From: Streptomyces caeruleatus
Lineage (GTDB): Bacteria; Actinomycetota; Actinomycetes; Streptomycetales; Streptomycetaceae
Length of the DNA: 64,000 bases
Direction of reading: 5' to 3'
Assembly: GCF_001514235.1 (NCBI RefSeq)
Contig: NZ_KQ948938.1
Span: 124,001 to 188,000 of the forward strand
Positions 33,192 to 41,135 of this stretch are shown here, one piece after another (position 1 is the stretch's first letter; each line of letters opens with the position of its first letter). The notes beneath the pieces were generated by a model that was given only the letters and a program-made list of their open reading frames with translations, made no database searches and was not told the DNA's origin. The position numbers and the translations under genes are program-made.

Positions 33192-34661
33192 CTACGGGCG
33201 GGCGAGGGGCAGGGCGGCGTTGGTGAAGGCCTCGGCCTGCTGCCAGGTCAGAAGGCGCAGGTCGACGAGTGCGGCGACGGCGGCCGTCTCGATCGCGGCG
33301 CAGGAGGCGTTGAGCTGCTCGTCGGTGTCGGCGCTCACGGTGAGCAGGCCGGTGAGGGCGACGTCGGCGTGTCCGGCGATCAGCTGGCGCTCGCGCTGCT
33401 TGATGTCGGCGTACTCGACCGAGTCCTCCTCGGAGTCGACCTGGCCCTTGCGCTGCCGCTCGGCGGCGTCCGCGATCACCGTGGCCTTGCGGCGCTGTAC
33501 ATCCTTGAGCGCGGAGTCCAGGCCCTTGGGCTCGTAGGTGAGCGAGAGCGTGCGGCGCACGCCGGAGGTGAACAGGAGCTGGTGCAGGAAGCCGGGTGAG
33601 GTCTCGATGCGGGGCCAGTTCTCGATCCAGAACGTGGCGTGGTGGGCCGAGTCGGTCTGGATCCGGTCGGCCTTCTCGACCAGGACGACGGGTCCGGCGG
33701 CAGCGGGTTCGGCCTGCGCTCGGCCCGAGGCCGACCACTGGTCCAGGGCGGCCGACGCCTTCGGGTCGTACGCGGTACGGATCACGGCGGCGATCTCGGA
33801 CGCGTCCAGCCAGCCGCTGGGCGTGAGACCGGAGTTGCGGGCGGCCTGGTCGAAGGTGGCGGTGAGCTGGGCCAGGACCGCGAAGCTGCCGGTGAGTCCG
33901 CCGCCGGCCTGGTTGATCAGGCGTCGGGCGGCCTTGAGGTCGAGGGCGAGCGCGACGTACGCCTCGTGCGGGGCCGCAGCCGGGCCGGCGGCGGCCAGCA
34001 AGTCGCGGTAGATGGGGCCGGCGAGGTGGGTCTCGGCGTTGCCGTGCTCGTGCCAGTAGCGGTTGAGCGCGTCGCCGGAGTCGGGCACCGTGCGCTCCAG
34101 GACCTGGACGCGGGCGATGTGCCCGGTGCGCGACAGCGCCGCCAGCGTGCGCCCCCAGCCCGCGACGTTGCTGGCCTGGGTGGCCGGGTCGAGCAGAGCG
34201 AAGGCACGCGAGGAAACCTTGACGACCGCGGTGAGCGTGCCGTGGTGCGGATCGTGCACCGCACCGAAGCGACCGTGCGGGGCGGTGACCACCCGCAGGG
34301 ACGCCGCCGTGCCCGGGAGATGCAGCAGGCCCTCGCGGCGCGGACGGGTGGACGGCCGGGCGAGCCAGACCAGCTGGCCCCGGAAGCGGCGCAGCGCGTA
34401 CCCCATGGCGATGGGCCCCCAGTCGGCAAGCGACCGTCCGCGATGGCGGACGAACACCGCCGCCAGAATGACCGCCCACACAGGGATGAGCTTGAGCGCG
34501 CCGGTGACGCCAGAGGTGAGCAGCACCGCGAGCAGCAGCAGCCCGGTCACGGTGACGACGATCAGCTGAGGAGCCGACAGGCCGAGCAGGATGCCGCGCC
34601 GCGAGCGATGCGGGAACTTCACGGTGGCCGGGCCGTCGGGCTGAGAGGTGTCGGAGAGCAT
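33192..34661 (-). CDS. SCO6880-family T4SS protein
   Basis: A 489-residue protein from ATG 34661. Two membrane helices near the N-terminus (LIVVTVTGLLLLAVLL at about 34-50; LIPVWAVILAAVFV at about 57-70) are followed by a long soluble domain (RRFRGQLVWLARPSTR, then SRAFALLDPATQASNVAGWGRTLAALS). This is the SCO6880 family. It resembles the N-terminal portion of VirB4/TrwK with VirB3-like helices, so together with the adjacent VirB4-like ATPase it probably rebuilds a full VirB3-VirB4 unit. The gene precedes the DUF6238-like and VirB4 genes in the same transcript. Confidence 0.8.
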   Translation of the reverse strand: MLSDTSQPDGPATVKFPHRSRRGILLGLSAPQLIVVTVTGLLLLAVLLTSGVTGALKLIPVWAVILAAVFVRHRGRSLADWGPIAMGYALRRFRGQLVWLARPSTRPRREGLLHLPGTAASLRVVTAPHGRFGAVHDPHHGTLTAVVKVSSRAFALLDPATQASNVAGWGRTLAALSRTGHIARVQVLERTVPDSGDALNRYWHEHGNAETHLAGPIYRDLLAAAGPAAAPHEAYVALALDLKAARRLINQAGGGLTGSFAVLAQLTATFDQAARNSGLTPSGWLDASEIAAVIRTAYDPKASAALDQWSASGRAQAEPAAAGPVVLVEKADRIQTDSAHHATFWIENWPRIETSPGFLHQLLFTSGVRRTLSLTYEPKGLDSALKDVQRRKATVIADAAERQRKGQVDSEEDSVEYADIKQRERQLIAGHADVALTGLLTVSADTDEQLNASCAAIETAAVAALVDLRLLTWQQAEAFTNAALPLARP

Positions 34662-34766
34662 GGCGAAGCCGTCCTTGGAACGTGGAGAGCAAGAAGAAGA
34701 AGAGGGGAGCCGACGGGGCGGGCGGCGCCGGAGGCGACCGGTGCCGCCCGCCCTGTCAGGCGAGGG

Positions 34767-36149
34767 CTACGAGCCCGATCCGCCCGGCGGCTCGGGGTAG
34801 ACCCACCGCTGCGGCGTCGCACCGCCCTGCGGAGACTGCCCAGCCGTCGGCCCGGGGCGCCGGGGCGCCGGCGGATCCAGGTGCGTGATGCGCGGCGGCG
34901 TCACCGCAGCGCCCTGGGACGTTGGTCCGGAGGAGACCGGTGCCGCGTCGGCCGCCGCCTCCTGACCGGGACGCTGGATCAGTGGCTGACCGCGGTCCCC
35001 ATCGGTAGGAGGCCGCCGGATCAGCGCCCGGCCCTTGTCGCCGGTGGCGTTGGGGTCCTCACCGAAGCGGAATTGGGTCTGCTTCGGCTTCTCGCCGACG
35101 CCCGATCCGCCGGTCGGGTCGATGCCGGAGGCGACACCGCCCCAGCCCTGGCCCGGAACCTTCGAAGGCCCCTGCGGAGCCCGCATGCCCGTACCTGCCT
35201 GCATCGCGAGCTGGCCCGCGGTCTTCGCGGCACCGGCAGCCACCGCGACACCGGCGACGCCGGTACGGTGCAGGTCGTCCTGGCCGCCGCCGTCGGCCGC
35301 CCAGTGCACGAACTTGTACGTGGCGTAGGGGCACAGCATCACCAGGACCATGACGACGATGCCCGCCATGGCGTCGGACAAGGCGGCGAGTCCGTCAGAG
35401 GCGTCGCTCTTGCCCATGGCCGAGACGCCCAGCAGGAACACGATCGTCATCAGCAGCTTGCTGACGATCAAGGTCGCGGTCGCCTCGGTCCACCCACGTC
35501 GCCAGCGCCGCGCGACTTCCCAGCCGCCGCCCGCGCCGGCGAACACCGCCAGCGTCACCAGGACCAGAATGCCGACCTTGCGGGCGACCATCACCGCCCA
35601 GTACAGGAACGCGCCGATGGCGCACCCGAGGCCGACCATGGCTGGGATGGTCCAGCCCAACGCGTACATCGGGCCGAGGTTGTTGACCTCGATGATGCGG
35701 CGGATGGCGTCGTCGACCGAAGTGTTCGCCGCCCTGAACAGTCCGGCGGACAGCGCGTCGACGACGGTCAGCGCGACGGTGGTGCAGGCGATCGCGGCGA
35801 ACGCGAACAGGACGCCGGCCACCGTCCCGGTCACCGCCTGCGCGAGGGCGCGCTCGTCACGGCGCCAGGCGGCCCGCATCAGCTGTAGACAGAACGTGCC
35901 GACGGTCAGGACGAGACCGATGGGCAGCAGCAGCTCGTAGTTGTCGCGGAACCACTCGGCGTTGAGATCGACGGCCGTGGTCTTGTCGACCGCCGTCGAG
36001 GCCAGGTCCGCGGCGGACTGGGCCAGTTCGCCCATCGACTTGGCGATCCAGGCACCGATGCCATCGGTGATCGCCTCGCCGGTCGAACCGACGACCCCGC
36101 CGACGGTGTCGCACACCGCGCTCATCAGGGGAAGGTCACAAGCCCCCAT
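34767..36149 (-). CDS. VirB6/TrbL-like polytopic membrane protein
   Basis: A 460-residue protein from ATG 36149. A short N-terminal amphipathic part leads to about six membrane helices between residues 70 and 285 (for example LLLPIGLVLTVGTFCLQLM, GVLFAFAAIACTTVALTVV and MAGIVVMVLVMLCPYATYKFV). A long disordered, proline-rich cytoplasmic tail follows, ending GGSGS. The layout fits the VirB6/TrbL inner-membrane channel component. A short N-terminal hydrophobic stretch (LPLMSAVCDTVGGVVG) is seen, but no classical signal peptide. It is co-directional with the other T4SS genes and 30 bp from the upstream one. Confidence 0.75.
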   Translation of the reverse strand: MGACDLPLMSAVCDTVGGVVGSTGEAITDGIGAWIAKSMGELAQSAADLASTAVDKTTAVDLNAEWFRDNYELLLPIGLVLTVGTFCLQLMRAAWRRDERALAQAVTGTVAGVLFAFAAIACTTVALTVVDALSAGLFRAANTSVDDAIRRIIEVNNLGPMYALGWTIPAMVGLGCAIGAFLYWAVMVARKVGILVLVTLAVFAGAGGGWEVARRWRRGWTEATATLIVSKLLMTIVFLLGVSAMGKSDASDGLAALSDAMAGIVVMVLVMLCPYATYKFVHWAADGGGQDDLHRTGVAGVAVAAGAAKTAGQLAMQAGTGMRAPQGPSKVPGQGWGGVASGIDPTGGSGVGEKPKQTQFRFGEDPNATGDKGRALIRRPPTDGDRGQPLIQRPGQEAAADAAPVSSGPTSQGAAVTPPRITHLDPPAPRRPGPTAGQSPQGGATPQRWVYPEPPGGSGS

Positions 36150-36179
36150 GGGGGCACCTCCTTTCGGGAATTGGGGGCG

Positions 36180-36866
36180 TCAGGGCGCGACGTTCGGCAG
36201 CACGCCGACCAGGGCGCAGGCCTTGTCGGGGCGGCACTGGACGGCGAGCGTGCTGGAGCGGGACTCGGCTCCAGATCCGGAGCCCTTCCAGACGATGGAC
36301 TGCTTGCCGGTGACCGTGACGGCGTAGACGTACGCCTCGGTGATCGCCCCGGGGTCCTGGGCCAGGGCGGTCTTGAACGCCTGCGGGAAGTGGCCCTCGC
36401 CGACCTTGGCGGTCGCGCGCTGCTGGTTGTCGTGCATCCGCGACCACAGCACCGGGCTCGGTATCTGGTCGGAGACGGAGCCCCAGTCGGCGTACTTCTT
36501 CTCGCCGGTCATCCACCGCTTGAGGCCGGCGACGTGCTCGGCACGGGAGAAGGACCGGGTGTCGTACGTCCACAGGACCTTGGTGGCCGCCTTGGCGAAG
36601 ACGATCGGATCGCTCGTCCTAGGCGGCGATGCGACAGCCTCGCCCTCATCGGCGGTCGCCTCCGGCGAAGCGGCTGGCGGTGCAGACGCCGGGCTTGGGG
36701 AGGGCTGCGCGGAGGCGGGGCTCTCCGCGCGGGTCAGATACGCGACGAGACCGGCGACGGCCAGCAGCACGACGAGCACGAGGCCGCCCATCAGGGCACG
36801 CCGCAGGACGGAGGACGACGCCCCGTAGGTGCGCTCCTGGGCGGCGAGGAAACGTTTCCTCGACAT
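36180..36866 (-). CDS. VirB8-like conjugal transfer protein
   Basis: A 228-residue protein from ATG 36866, which overlaps the upstream stop (TGATG). A basic cytoplasmic N-terminus precedes one membrane helix (ALMGGLVLVVLLAVAGLVAYL, residues about 24-44). A Pro/Ser/Ala linker and an outside domain follow, with DPIVFAKAATKVLWTYDTRSFSR and EAYVYAVTVTGKQSIVW, consistent with the NTF2-like fold of VirB8/TcpC proteins. Such proteins scaffold the channel. The assignment rests on topology and operon position more than on sequence identity. Confidence 0.65.
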   Translation of the reverse strand: MSRKRFLAAQERTYGASSSVLRRALMGGLVLVVLLAVAGLVAYLTRAESPASAQPSPSPASAPPAASPEATADEGEAVASPPRTSDPIVFAKAATKVLWTYDTRSFSRAEHVAGLKRWMTGEKKYADWGSVSDQIPSPVLWSRMHDNQQRATAKVGEGHFPQAFKTALAQDPGAITEAYVYAVTVTGKQSIVWKGSGSGAESRSSTLAVQCRPDKACALVGVLPNVAP

Positions 36867-37174
36867 CAGTGAACCTGCGTCCCCATCGCCGAGAAGAACG
36901 CGACGATCCCGTTGGCCGCGCCCAGCAGCAGCGCGCACCCGGCGGCGATGACCGTGCCCTTCTTCCCGTTCGCCTCGGCCTGGTGGCCACCGCTGTGGTG
37001 ACCCCACGCCCAGACCATGGCGGAGATGGCCAGCGCGCCGACCACCGCGATGATCCCGAAGAGGTTGATTGAGGAGACGACGTTCTTCAGCACGCTGAGG
37101 CCAGGGAGACCGCCCTCCTTTGGTGTGATGCCGGGGTTGTACGCCAGGTACTGGGCGTGCTGCATGAGCTTCAC
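36866..37174 (-). CDS. DUF6112 membrane protein (VirB2-like)
   Basis: A 102-residue protein from ATG 37174 with two membrane helices (SSINLFGIIAVVGALAISAMVWAW split by a glycine/histidine loop, then TVIAAGCALLLGAANGIVAFF). This hairpin of hydrophobic helices is the plan of VirB2-type pilins and of the actinobacterial DUF6112 family found in T4SS operons. No cleavable signal peptide is seen. It is translationally coupled to the VirB8-like gene. Confidence 0.7.
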   Translation of the reverse strand: MKLMQHAQYLAYNPGITPKEGGLPGLSVLKNVVSSINLFGIIAVVGALAISAMVWAWGHHSGGHQAEANGKKGTVIAAGCALLLGAANGIVAFFSAMGTQVH

Positions 37175-37251
37175 GTGGAACTCCAGTGAGATTTTGGGCG
37201 CGCGAGGGCCCGAGAGGAGGTGGAGCGAGGGGAGGGGGAGAAAGAGGCGGG

Positions 37252-38394
37252 TCAGACGACCCGGCGGGCGGCGACGATGTCGGCGCGCCAGTCGGCGAGG
37301 GTCGAGATCTTGACCACGTCACCGGTGTGCGGAGCCTGCAGGATCAACCCCTGGCCAATGAACATCCCGACGTGTTCGGGCACCTTGGCTGTGCCGCGGG
37401 TGAACAGGAGGTCACCCGGCTTGAGGGCGTCGACGCTGACCGCCTTGCCCTCCCTGACCTGCGTGTACGTCGTGCGGGAGATCGAGACACCACCGGCCTT
37501 GTACGACGCCTGCATCAGGGACGAGCAGTCGCACCGGCCCATCGGGTCCTGACCGTGCGGAGCGGAACACGAACCGCCCCACTGATACGGCGTACCGAGC
37601 TGACCAAGGCCCCAACGGATCGCCGTACGCACCGACTTGGGCGCGCTGGCCGGGATCTCATAGCCCTCGGGGACCGCCCCCTCGGGAATCGGGCCGAAGG
37701 AGGACCCGTCCTCGCCGTTGCCGCATCCGGCAGTCGTTGAGGTGGCCGCCGGCTCGGCCTCACTGCCGGTGTCGCTCTCCTTGCCGGAACTTCCGTCCTG
37801 GCTCAGTGACTTGGCGATGGCCTTCTGCAGGGCCGTGGCCAGCGGCTCCCACTTCGCGTACGCGTCGGGGTAGCCGCTCTTCTGAACCGCCTGCGCGGCC
37901 TGGGCGACGGTCATCGACTGCCAGCCCGAGACCTTGAGCAAGCCCTCGTAGAACTTCGTCGAGGCGTGCACCGGATCGCGAACCTCGGCAGCCGTACCCC
38001 AGCCCTGGCTGGGGCGTTGCTGGAAGAGACCGAGCGAATCGCGATCCCCGTAATCCAGGTTCCGCAGCCCCGACTCCTGGAGAGCCGTGGCCAGGGCAAC
38101 GACCTGCCCCCGCGCCGGCACCTTCATCGCGATGCCGGTGGCCTGGATCGTCTCGGCGTTCGGTATCTGTTCCTCGGGGTCATCCAGACCCGAAACGGAC
38201 ACGGATCCCTTGCTGCCGTCCTTGAGGATCGACTTCACCAGCTTCGCGACCGCCGCGCTGTCCACAGCCTGTGTACCGCCTGCGGAACAGGCGGCCTGAG
38301 CACTGCTGGAACCAGCGAGAGCGACAGCGACCGGCGCTATCAACAACGTGGGGCCGAGCGCCACGGCCCCTGCTATGGCGATGGCCTTCTTCAC
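37252..38394 (-). CDS. Secreted NlpC/P60 cell-wall hydrolase with lytic-transglycosylase-like domain
   Basis: A 380-residue protein from GTG 38394. A signal peptide (KKAIAIAGAVALGPTLLIAPVAVAL, cleavage probably after AQA) leads to an N-terminal domain with ALQESGLRNLDYGDRDSLGLFQQRP, the glutamate-containing SLT-like signature (residues about 100-130). The C-terminal NlpC/P60 peptidase carries the catalytic cysteine in RCDCSSLMQASY and the histidine in PEHVGMFIG. Two wall-cutting activities in one protein are typical of the VirB1/TraG-like muramidase-peptidase of Gram-positive conjugation systems, which open peptidoglycan for the channel. It is the first gene after the structured leader. Confidence 0.9.
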   Translation of the reverse strand: MKKAIAIAGAVALGPTLLIAPVAVALAGSSSAQAACSAGGTQAVDSAAVAKLVKSILKDGSKGSVSVSGLDDPEEQIPNAETIQATGIAMKVPARGQVVALATALQESGLRNLDYGDRDSLGLFQQRPSQGWGTAAEVRDPVHASTKFYEGLLKVSGWQSMTVAQAAQAVQKSGYPDAYAKWEPLATALQKAIAKSLSQDGSSGKESDTGSEAEPAATSTTAGCGNGEDGSSFGPIPEGAVPEGYEIPASAPKSVRTAIRWGLGQLGTPYQWGGSCSAPHGQDPMGRCDCSSLMQASYKAGGVSISRTTYTQVREGKAVSVDALKPGDLLFTRGTAKVPEHVGMFIGQGLILQAPHTGDVVKISTLADWRADIVAARRVV

Positions 38395-39022
38395 GGACGC
38401 GTGCCGAACGCCGAGCGGCAGGACAGGGAATCTGGCACCGGGGCGCGGCGCGCCTGGGCATGCTGCATCGACAGCTCCTTGCTCGTAGGCAGCGCGGCGC
38501 AGGCGTTCTCGTCGAAAAGGCCACCGGCACCACGCCGGTTATGAATTCGCAATCCCTGAGGGAGTCAGGGAAACCAGGGCCGGAAGCTGCTAACTCCCGG
38601 CCGCTGGCCCCTTACTGGAAAGCGGCAGCCAGCCGCGCTCGTAATCTCACTCGCCACATGGGGAGTCCCCTTCGCCGATTAGGAAGCCCGTCGGTGGAGT
38701 GTCAGGGACGCCGTCCTTTGGATGGAACGGCACGCATCGACACAGTTCAGCAGGGGTGGAACCAGGTCCCGTCCTGCGAACACGGCGAGACTGTAGAGAC
38801 GAAATTCGGCCGCGCCAAACGGCCCGTGCCTCGGGTGGTTTCGAGGTGCTGAGCCGAGATCTGCCTCATTGGGTGCGGCCGGAATTCGGGGTTAACCTCC
38901 AGCGCATTGCTCGTCACGGCGGCTGCTTTCGTAGTTCCGCGGAGTGACGCATGCCGACGTGCGCTTGCCCTCCGAGAACGGAGAAAGGGCGCACCCGCCT
39001 CCCCGAAAGAGAGAACCGCGCA
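38395..39022. other. Divergent control region between conjugation operon and methyltransferase
   Basis: About 630 bp without a credible gene. It contains the second copy of the structured leader (38535-38602), which faces the NlpC/P60 gene, and must hold the promoter of the plus-strand methyltransferase. Composition is less GC-biased than the flanking genes. Open frames here are shadows with poor codon use. No other repeat was identified. Confidence 0.5.
38535..38602 (-). promoter_or_regulatory. Structured leader element, copy 2 (upstream of conjugation operon)
   Basis: Read on the minus strand, GGCCGG-GAG pairs with CTT-CCGGCC (one G-U wobble) around the loop TTAGCAG. A perfect hairpin CCCTGA/TCAGGG follows, then ATTCATAACCGG (38546-38535). 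The order, loop and terminal block match copy 1 at 4402-4470, in the same orientation relative to the downstream operon. The stems use different base pairs, so structure appears to be conserved rather than sequence. The first gene (GTG 38394) is about 140 nt downstream. Confidence 0.6.
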
Positions 39023-39772
39023 ATGCCGTACACCCTCCACCGAGGCGACGCGCTGATCGCCCTCGCCGGCATCCCCGACAACAGCGTCGACGCCGTGATC
39101 ACCGACCCGCCGTACAACAGCGGCGGCCGAACGAGCAGTGAGCGCACAGGCCGCTCCGCGCGCGCGAAGTACACCTCGGCGGACGCCGAGCACGACCTCG
39201 CCAACTTCCCCGGCGAGAACCGAGACCAGCGCTCGTACGGCTTCTGGCTCACCCTCCTGCTCACCGAGTCCTATCGCGCGACCGTCGAGTCCGGCACCGC
39301 ACTCGTCTTCACCGACTGGCGGCAGCTGCCGACGACGACGGACGCGCTCCAGGCCGCCGGGTGGACCTGGCGGGGGATCGCGTCCTGGCACAAGCCGGTC
39401 TCCCGGCCGCAGAAGGGGCGACTCAAGCAGTCGTGCGAGTACATCGTGTGGGGCACCAAGGGGCCGGTCGACGCCAACCGGAACCCCGTCTACCTCCCGG
39501 GTCTCTACACGGCGAGTCAGCCACGGAAGGACCGGGTGCACATCACGCAGAAGCCCGTGGAAGTGATGCAGGAGCTGGTAAAGATCTGCCCGCCGGGTGG
39601 AACGGTCCTTGACCCGTTCACCGGCTCGGGGACGACCGGCGTAGCCGCCCTGAGGGAGGGGCGCCAGTTCATCGGCGTCGAGCTCTCCGATCACTACGCA
39701 GACATCGCGGAACAGCGGCTCAAGGCCGCCCTGACGCAGGACGACTTCGTCCTGGCAGGGCCGGAGGCATGA
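39023..39772 (+). CDS. Site-specific DNA methyltransferase (beta-class, DPPY type)
   Basis: A 249-residue protein from ATG 39023. The catalytic motif ITDPPYNSGG (about residues 30-39) comes first and the SAM-binding motif VLDPFTGSGTTGVAAL near the C-terminus (about 196-211), so motif order is that of beta-class N6-adenine or N4-cytosine methyltransferases. DPPY slightly favours adenine. Length is typical of compact enzymes with a small target-recognition region (PQKGRLKQSCEYIVWG lies before it). It converges on a nuclease gene; whether they form a restriction-modification pair or the methylase simply protects the element is undecided. Confidence 0.85.
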   Translation: MPYTLHRGDALIALAGIPDNSVDAVITDPPYNSGGRTSSERTGRSARAKYTSADAEHDLANFPGENRDQRSYGFWLTLLLTESYRATVESGTALVFTDWRQLPTTTDALQAAGWTWRGIASWHKPVSRPQKGRLKQSCEYIVWGTKGPVDANRNPVYLPGLYTASQPRKDRVHITQKPVEVMQELVKICPPGGTVLDPFTGSGTTGVAALREGRQFIGVELSDHYADIAEQRLKAALTQDDFVLAGPEA

Positions 39773-39815
39773 GCGTGAGAGCGACCAGACCAGGGCAGAC
39801 GGACCGCAGACGTCA

Positions 39816-39859
39816 AAGGGCGGCTGGTGCATCGAGAAGTCGATGCACCAGCCGCCCTT
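39816..39859. terminator. Strong bidirectional hairpin terminator
   Basis: A perfect 20-bp stem (39816-39835 with 39840-39859; arms begin AAGGGCGGCTGG and end CCAGCCGCCCTT) closed by a GAAG tetraloop. It sits between the convergent methyltransferase and nuclease genes and is the longest terminator in the window. Confidence 0.9.
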
Positions 39860-39868
39860 CCTCTCAGG

Positions 39869-40807
39869 TCAGGCTGCCTCGAACGCCCTCCGGATCAGCG
39901 GTCCCGCCTTCTCCAGGTCAGCGGCAGAGACGATCCGGACCTCCAGGTCACCGGTGCCGAGGTGGCCGATACCGCGCATGTCGCGCGAGAAGTCATCCTC
40001 CAGCTCGACCGTGTCCGGGTCGACCTTGAGGTAGACCAGGATCGCTTTGTGCTTCGGGCGGAAGATGACGGAGGCGATGTTCACCATCCGGCGGTAGGCG
40101 ATGTAGTGCCGAAGCTGAGCCACCTCGACCTCGCCCCAGGCGGTGAGGGCCTCGTCCAGCTCGGTGTACAGGTCCCGAAGGCAAGCAGGTGCCATGGCCG
40201 GGGGCACCTGGATCGACGGTGTGTCATCCCCGAGGTCGGCACGGGCCGCCGCATCCCTCCCCGGACTCCGCTGCCGAGCTGGAGCGGGACGCGGGGAACC
40301 GGGTGCGGACTCGATCAGCAACAGGCTCAGCAGCCCGCCGTCGAAGACCCGGTAGCGCACCAGGTCGATCCGCTCGCGCAGACGGTGCACGGCGACCCGG
40401 TCGTGGTGAGAGAAGCTGGCCGCGATACAGACCATCCGCGGGTTCCGCCAGTCGATCGCCTCGGCAGCCTCGGCACCCAGCTTCTCCTTGACCAGCGCCT
40501 CGAACTCGTGACGAGCGGAGTCCAACCACGACAGGTAGGAGACGCCCTGCGAGAGGACACCGCTGTCGGCGCCCTTCTTGTACTCGATCAGCGCAGGGGT
40601 GCCGTTCTCGTCCAAGCCGAGCGAGTCGATCCGGCCCCGGTGCCAAGGCCCTGTCGGGTACTCCGACGCCAGGAAGCGGATGCCGAGCATCGACTCCATC
40701 CCCGCCTCGATCCGGCGCTGAAGCTCCACCTCCAGCGCCACCGACGAGCCCCGCAGCTCGATGTCCCGGCCATCGGCATCCAGCCGGAACAGCTTCAGGT
40801 CCGTCAC
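39869..40807 (-). CDS. PD-(D/E)XK nuclease-like protein with C-terminal DUF5655
   Basis: A 312-residue protein from GTG 40807. Residues about 58-80 (GRIDSLGLDENGTPALIEYKKG) hold the nuclease signature: an aspartate in RIDS, then E-x-K in IEYKK, as in NucS/RecB-like enzymes. The C-terminal 110 residues (LRHYIAYRRMVNIASVIFRPKHKAILVYLKVD, then MRGIGHLGTGDLEVRI) match DUF5655, a domain often found on such nucleases. The likely role is DNA cleavage in defence or repair. It borders the defence island and faces the methyltransferase across a shared terminator. Confidence 0.75.
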   Translation of the reverse strand: MTDLKLFRLDADGRDIELRGSSVALEVELQRRIEAGMESMLGIRFLASEYPTGPWHRGRIDSLGLDENGTPALIEYKKGADSGVLSQGVSYLSWLDSARHEFEALVKEKLGAEAAEAIDWRNPRMVCIAASFSHHDRVAVHRLRERIDLVRYRVFDGGLLSLLLIESAPGSPRPAPARQRSPGRDAAARADLGDDTPSIQVPPAMAPACLRDLYTELDEALTAWGEVEVAQLRHYIAYRRMVNIASVIFRPKHKAILVYLKVDPDTVELEDDFSRDMRGIGHLGTGDLEVRIVSAADLEKAGPLIRRAFEAA

Positions 40808-41135
40808 CTGCGCCCCCTCCCGCGCTCATTACAGGAGGAGCAATCGAAATCGGCCTGCGGGTATTCCGGTGGACACTTCGTGGCTACCGCTACCGGTGCC
40901 CCCTACGCGCTATGCCTCGTAGAGCTGGCGGACACCCCTCCACGGAGATCATCTAGGCCAGACAAGCCCCGTTCGGTACCATGCTCCGAACGGGGGATTT
41001 CGGCTGGCGTGGGACGAGTTGCAGCACACCCACCACCCAAGACCCGAGAAGTCCTGCCACATGCCGCTCCGCGGAGCGCGCAGACGAATCGACCGCAGCA
41101 GGACTGACCGGGTATGCCGGGTACGGAGCGTGAAG
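40808..41135. promoter_or_regulatory. Promoter/control region of the defence operon
   Basis: A 328-bp gap between the divergent nuclease gene and the GHKL ATPase gene. It contains a perfect 10-bp inverted repeat, CCCCGTTCGG (40967-40976) with CCGAACGGGG (40986-40995), separated by TACCATGCT. The spacer resembles a -10 element, so a dimeric repressor or an RNA hairpin could act there. No regulator binding this site is identified. Confidence 0.5.

Noticed and set aside
32674..34692. Minus-strand frame fused in phase to the VirB4-like gene, giving an apparent 1178-residue protein
   Set aside because: The upstream part is an alternative frame of the SCO6880 and DUF6238-like genes; it is Arg/Pro-rich with no domain, and the VirB4 ATG at 32673 has its own context.
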